Source: Paenibacillus sp. OV219 (GTDB lineage: Bacteria > Bacillota > Bacilli > Paenibacillales > Paenibacillaceae). From it: DNA of 64,000 nucleotides. Positions 61,635-64,000 of the stretch are shown piece by piece (the stretch's first letter is position 1; each line of letters opens with the position of its first letter). Where the stretch lies: contig NZ_FOCJ01000007.1 in assembly GCF_900110075.1 (NCBI RefSeq), positions 124,001-188,000 of the forward strand, in the 5' to 3' direction. The translations under genes were made by a program, and so were the position numbers. A model generated the notes under the pieces. It saw only the letters and a program-made list of their open reading frames with translations, was not told the origin of the DNA and did no database searches.

Positions 61635-63407
61635 TTGCATTCATTTTCAATAGAAAAATCTGGCTTCGTATACGATGGCGAGCCTGTTAGGCTGCTCTCC
61701 GGGGCGATGCATTATTTTCGAACCGTGCCGGCCTATTGGCGGGATCGGTTGCTCAAGCTTAAGGCTTGCGGACTGAACACGGTGGAGACGTACATCCCTT
61801 GGAACATTCATGAGCCGAAGGAAGGCGAATTTCATTTCGAGGGGATAGCTGATGCTGCTGCCTTTGTGGAGCTTGCAGGCAGCCTCGGCCTCCATGTCAT
61901 CGTTCGGCCAAGCCCGTATATTTGTGCAGAGTGGGAATTCGGCGGTCTGGCGGCATGGCTGCTGGCTAATCCTTATATACAGCTGAGATGCAGCCACCCG
62001 GCGTTTCTCGCCAAGGTGGATGCCTATTACGATGAGCTGATTCCACGGCTTACGCCACTCTTGTGTACGAACGGCGGACCGATTATTGCGGTGCAGATCG
62101 AGAATGAATATGGGAGCTACGGCAACGATGCGAAGTACTTGGAGCATCTGAAGGATGGTCTCATTAAGCGAGGCATCGATGTACCTCTGTTCACTTCAGA
62201 CGGACCAACCGACGCGCTGCTGCAAGGCGGGTCTGTACCTGGCGTGCTGTCGACCGTCAATTTCGGTTCGGATGCTGCATCGGCATTCGCCAAGCTGAAG
62301 AAATATCAGTCAGACGGTCCGCTCATGTGTATGGAATTCTGGAACGGCTGGTTCGACCATTGGGGCAAAGCGCATCATACGCGAGGCGCGCTTGATGCGG
62401 CTGGAGTGCTCGATGTCATGCTGAAGGCCGGAGCTTCCATCAACTTCTATATGTTCCACGGCGGCACGAACTTTTGCTTCTATAACGGGGCGAACTGCCA
62501 GGAGCCGGATCGTTATGAGCCGACCGTTACGAGCTACGATTATGATGCGATGCTTAATGAAGCAGGCGATCCGACGGACAAATATTATGCAGCGCGGGAA
62601 GTGATTGCCCGTTACATGCCCGTTGGCGAATTGGAGCTCCCGCCAGCAATACCGAAGCAAGCTTACGGCCGAGTCGAGCTGACAGAGCAAGCAGCCTTGT
62701 TCGAGCAATTGCCTGCCTTATCCGCGCCTATGCAATCTGTTACGCCGCTTCCGATGGAGCGGCTGGGCCAGCAACACGGCTTTATTCTCTATTCTACGCG
62801 GATCTCTGGACCGCGTCCGGCTGAGCAGCTGTATCTGCATGATGTCCGGGACAGGGCGTTGATCTTCCTGAACGGCGAATATCAAGGCAGCATAGAACGC
62901 GATCCAGCGCCGCAATCCGTGAGAATTAGCGTGCCTGAAGGCGGTGCGAAGCTTGACATTCTCGTCGAGAATATGGGCAGAATCAACTATGGCCCTTACT
63001 TGAAGGATCATAAAGGGATTACTGAAGGGGTAAGGCTCGGCTTCCAATTCCTATTCGATTGGACGATTCGGCCGCTTCCACTGGAGGACTTGTCGCAATT
63101 GTCCTTTAATAGTGGCGGCGATTCCGCAGATGCTTCAGGGCCGAAATTCTACAAAGGGAGGCTGCATGTAGAGGGCTCCCCGGCTGACACCTTCCTCGAC
63201 ATGCAAGGTTGGACGAAGGGCGTCGTCTTCCTGAACGGATTCAACCTCGGCCGTTACTGGAACAAAGGGCCGCAGCGGACTTTATATGTGCCTGCGCCGC
63301 TGCTTCGCGAGGGCGACAATGAACTCGTTATTTTTGAACTACATGGGACAGAGCAAGGTGTGGTCTCGTTTATGGACTCGCCGATTCTTGATCAGCCGCC
63401 TTGCTAG
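61635..63407 (+). CDS. GH35 beta-galactosidase
   Basis: A 590-residue cytoplasmic enzyme. The GH35 barrel starts LLSGAMHYFRTVPAYWRDRL and GLNTVETYIPWNIHEP. The acid/base is Glu158 in QIENEYG and the nucleophile Glu234 in CMEFWNGWF. C-terminal beta domains include the jelly-roll GFNLGRYWNKGPQRTLYVP. It hydrolyses terminal beta-galactosides. TTG at 61635 is chosen because GGAAGGGAG lies before it and the motif-bearing region begins at once; upstream codons are leader sequence. It is 39 bases upstream of a GH125 gene, so both probably form a glycan-degradation operon. Confidence 0.9.
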   Translation: MHSFSIEKSGFVYDGEPVRLLSGAMHYFRTVPAYWRDRLLKLKACGLNTVETYIPWNIHEPKEGEFHFEGIADAAAFVELAGSLGLHVIVRPSPYICAEWEFGGLAAWLLANPYIQLRCSHPAFLAKVDAYYDELIPRLTPLLCTNGGPIIAVQIENEYGSYGNDAKYLEHLKDGLIKRGIDVPLFTSDGPTDALLQGGSVPGVLSTVNFGSDAASAFAKLKKYQSDGPLMCMEFWNGWFDHWGKAHHTRGALDAAGVLDVMLKAGASINFYMFHGGTNFCFYNGANCQEPDRYEPTVTSYDYDAMLNEAGDPTDKYYAAREVIARYMPVGELELPPAIPKQAYGRVELTEQAALFEQLPALSAPMQSVTPLPMERLGQQHGFILYSTRISGPRPAEQLYLHDVRDRALIFLNGEYQGSIERDPAPQSVRISVPEGGAKLDILVENMGRINYGPYLKDHKGITEGVRLGFQFLFDWTIRPLPLEDLSQLSFNSGGDSADASGPKFYKGRLHVEGSPADTFLDMQGWTKGVVFLNGFNLGRYWNKGPQRTLYVPAPLLREGDNELVIFELHGTEQGVVSFMDSPILDQPPC

Positions 63408-63446
63408 CTCTAGCTTCAACTAATCCAATAGAAGAAGGTGTTTACA

Positions 63447-64000
63447 TTGCAATTGACTCCATCCATTCAAGAGGTTCTCGCTAAAGCAGAGAAGGAGCTT
63501 GCTCCGTATCCGAAGCTTGCGCATATGTTCAAACAATGCTTCCCGAATACACTCGAGACGACGACACGGCTTCAGGAGGACGGTTCGACTTTCGTTATTA
63601 CCGGCGACATTCCGGCGATGTGGCTGCGGGACTCGAGTGCTCAGGTTCGTCCTTATATTCAGCTGGCAAGCGAAGATGAAGATCTCGGCAACATCATAGA
63701 GGGGCTGCTCAAGCGTCAGTTCACCAGCATTCTGATGGACCCTTACGCCAATGCGTTCAATGAGGAAGCCAATAATAACCGCTGGGAAGACGATATTACT
63801 GAGCTGATGGAGCCGAATCCGTGGGTGTGGGAACGTAAATACGAGATCGATTCGCTCTGCTATCCGATCCAGATTGCGTATCTGTTCTGGAAGCAGACGG
63901 GGCGGAGGGCCGCGTTCGATGCCAAGTTCCGGGAGGCGGCGCAGCGCATCGTGCAGCTGTGGCGCGTCGAGCAGCATCATATGGACCAGTCACCGTACCG
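63447..64000 (+). CDS. GH125 exo-alpha-1,6-mannosidase-like enzyme (N-terminal 184 residues, cut by window end)
   Basis: TTG at 63447 follows AAGGTG. The frame is open to the window end. The sequence [19 protein letters not shown] near residue 55 is the GH125 signature, and [14 protein letters not shown] and [13 protein letters not shown] also fit. GH125 enzymes remove alpha-1,6-linked mannose from the non-reducing end. It is 39 bases behind the GH35 gene in the same direction, consistent with breakdown of a mannose- and galactose-containing glycan. About 240-250 residues remain outside the window. Confidence 0.85.
   Translation, partial: MQLTPSIQEVLAKAEKELAPYPKLAHMFKQCFPNTLETTTRLQEDGSTFVITGDIPAMWLRDSSAQVRPYIQLASEDEDLGNIIEGLLKRQFTSILMDPYANAFNEEANNNRWEDDITELMEPNPWVWERKYEIDSLCYPIQIAYLFWKQTGRRAAFDAKFREAAQRIVQLWRVEQHHMDQSPY

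Overview
The window looks like chromosomal DNA of a spore-forming Gram-positive soil bacterium of the Paenibacillaceae (Paenibacillus or Cohnella type). The signs are strong GGAGG-type ribosome binding sites, frequent GTG and TTG starts, a mother-cell (sigma-E-like) divergent promoter pair in front of a collagen-like surface protein, a GbsR-type regulator, a purine riboswitch, and many separate carbohydrate-utilisation loci, each with its own regulator. There are no tRNA, rRNA, CRISPR, prophage or transposase genes.

Layout. 1-520 is the 5' part of an EamA-type exporter (minus strand). 932-11740 is one large carbohydrate locus: two tandem PHP-type metallohydrolases, a complete ABC sugar importer (lipoprotein, two permeases, ATPase), a GH36-type alpha-galactosidase, a GH109-like NAD-dependent glycosidase and a GNAT-like protein. 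It ends at a strong terminator, followed by a decayed response regulator. 12673-16735 holds an MFS transporter and a molybdate module (HTH-PBP regulator, modB, modA, no modC). 16808-21229 holds a polysaccharide deacetylase, a 113-bp tandem repeat, a GbsR-type regulator and a HAD, SMR, phosphoesterase and membrane-protein run. 21357-26220 (minus) is a SWIM protein and SNF2 helicase operon with a small coupled ORF between them. 26387-27922 is a guanine-class riboswitch and an NCS2 purine permease. 28056-31011 is CheD, a diguanylate cyclase, RNase H and a thioredoxin-like protein.

31171-35348 is a divergent locus with a glycosyltransferase and collagen fusion (frameshifted before its C-terminal domain) facing a second glycosyltransferase. 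35668-39337 couples a GGDEF-EAL sensor with a sugar-binding lipoprotein. 39403-43944 carries a GH172-type enzyme behind a cre site, a 52-residue membrane protein, an M48 protease, an alpha/beta hydrolase and an ROK fructokinase. 44363-48905 has a TfoX-like protein, a rhamnosidase-like GH78 enzyme with its LacI regulator, and a divergent unknown gene sharing the same operator. 48956-52210 has secreted and small proteins. 52554-55880 is a second SNF2 helicase with its own SWIM motif. 55988-64000 contains AraC with GH127, two secreted or spore-type unknowns, AraC-GyrI, GH35 beta-galactosidase and the start of a GH125 alpha-mannosidase.

How the genes fit together: most of the window serves the capture and cytoplasmic breakdown of complex glycans (alpha-galactosides, arabinofuranosides, rhamnosides, fructo- or arabinosides, beta-galactosides, alpha-mannosides). 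None of the glycosidases read here shows a secretion signal, so oligosaccharides are probably imported first. The most unusual parts are the PHP-ABC-GH36-GH109 locus, the glycosyltransferase-collagen fusion with its divergent sporulation-type promoters, the guanine-class aptamer joined to an ON-type terminator, and the SWIM, mini-ORF and SNF2 chain.
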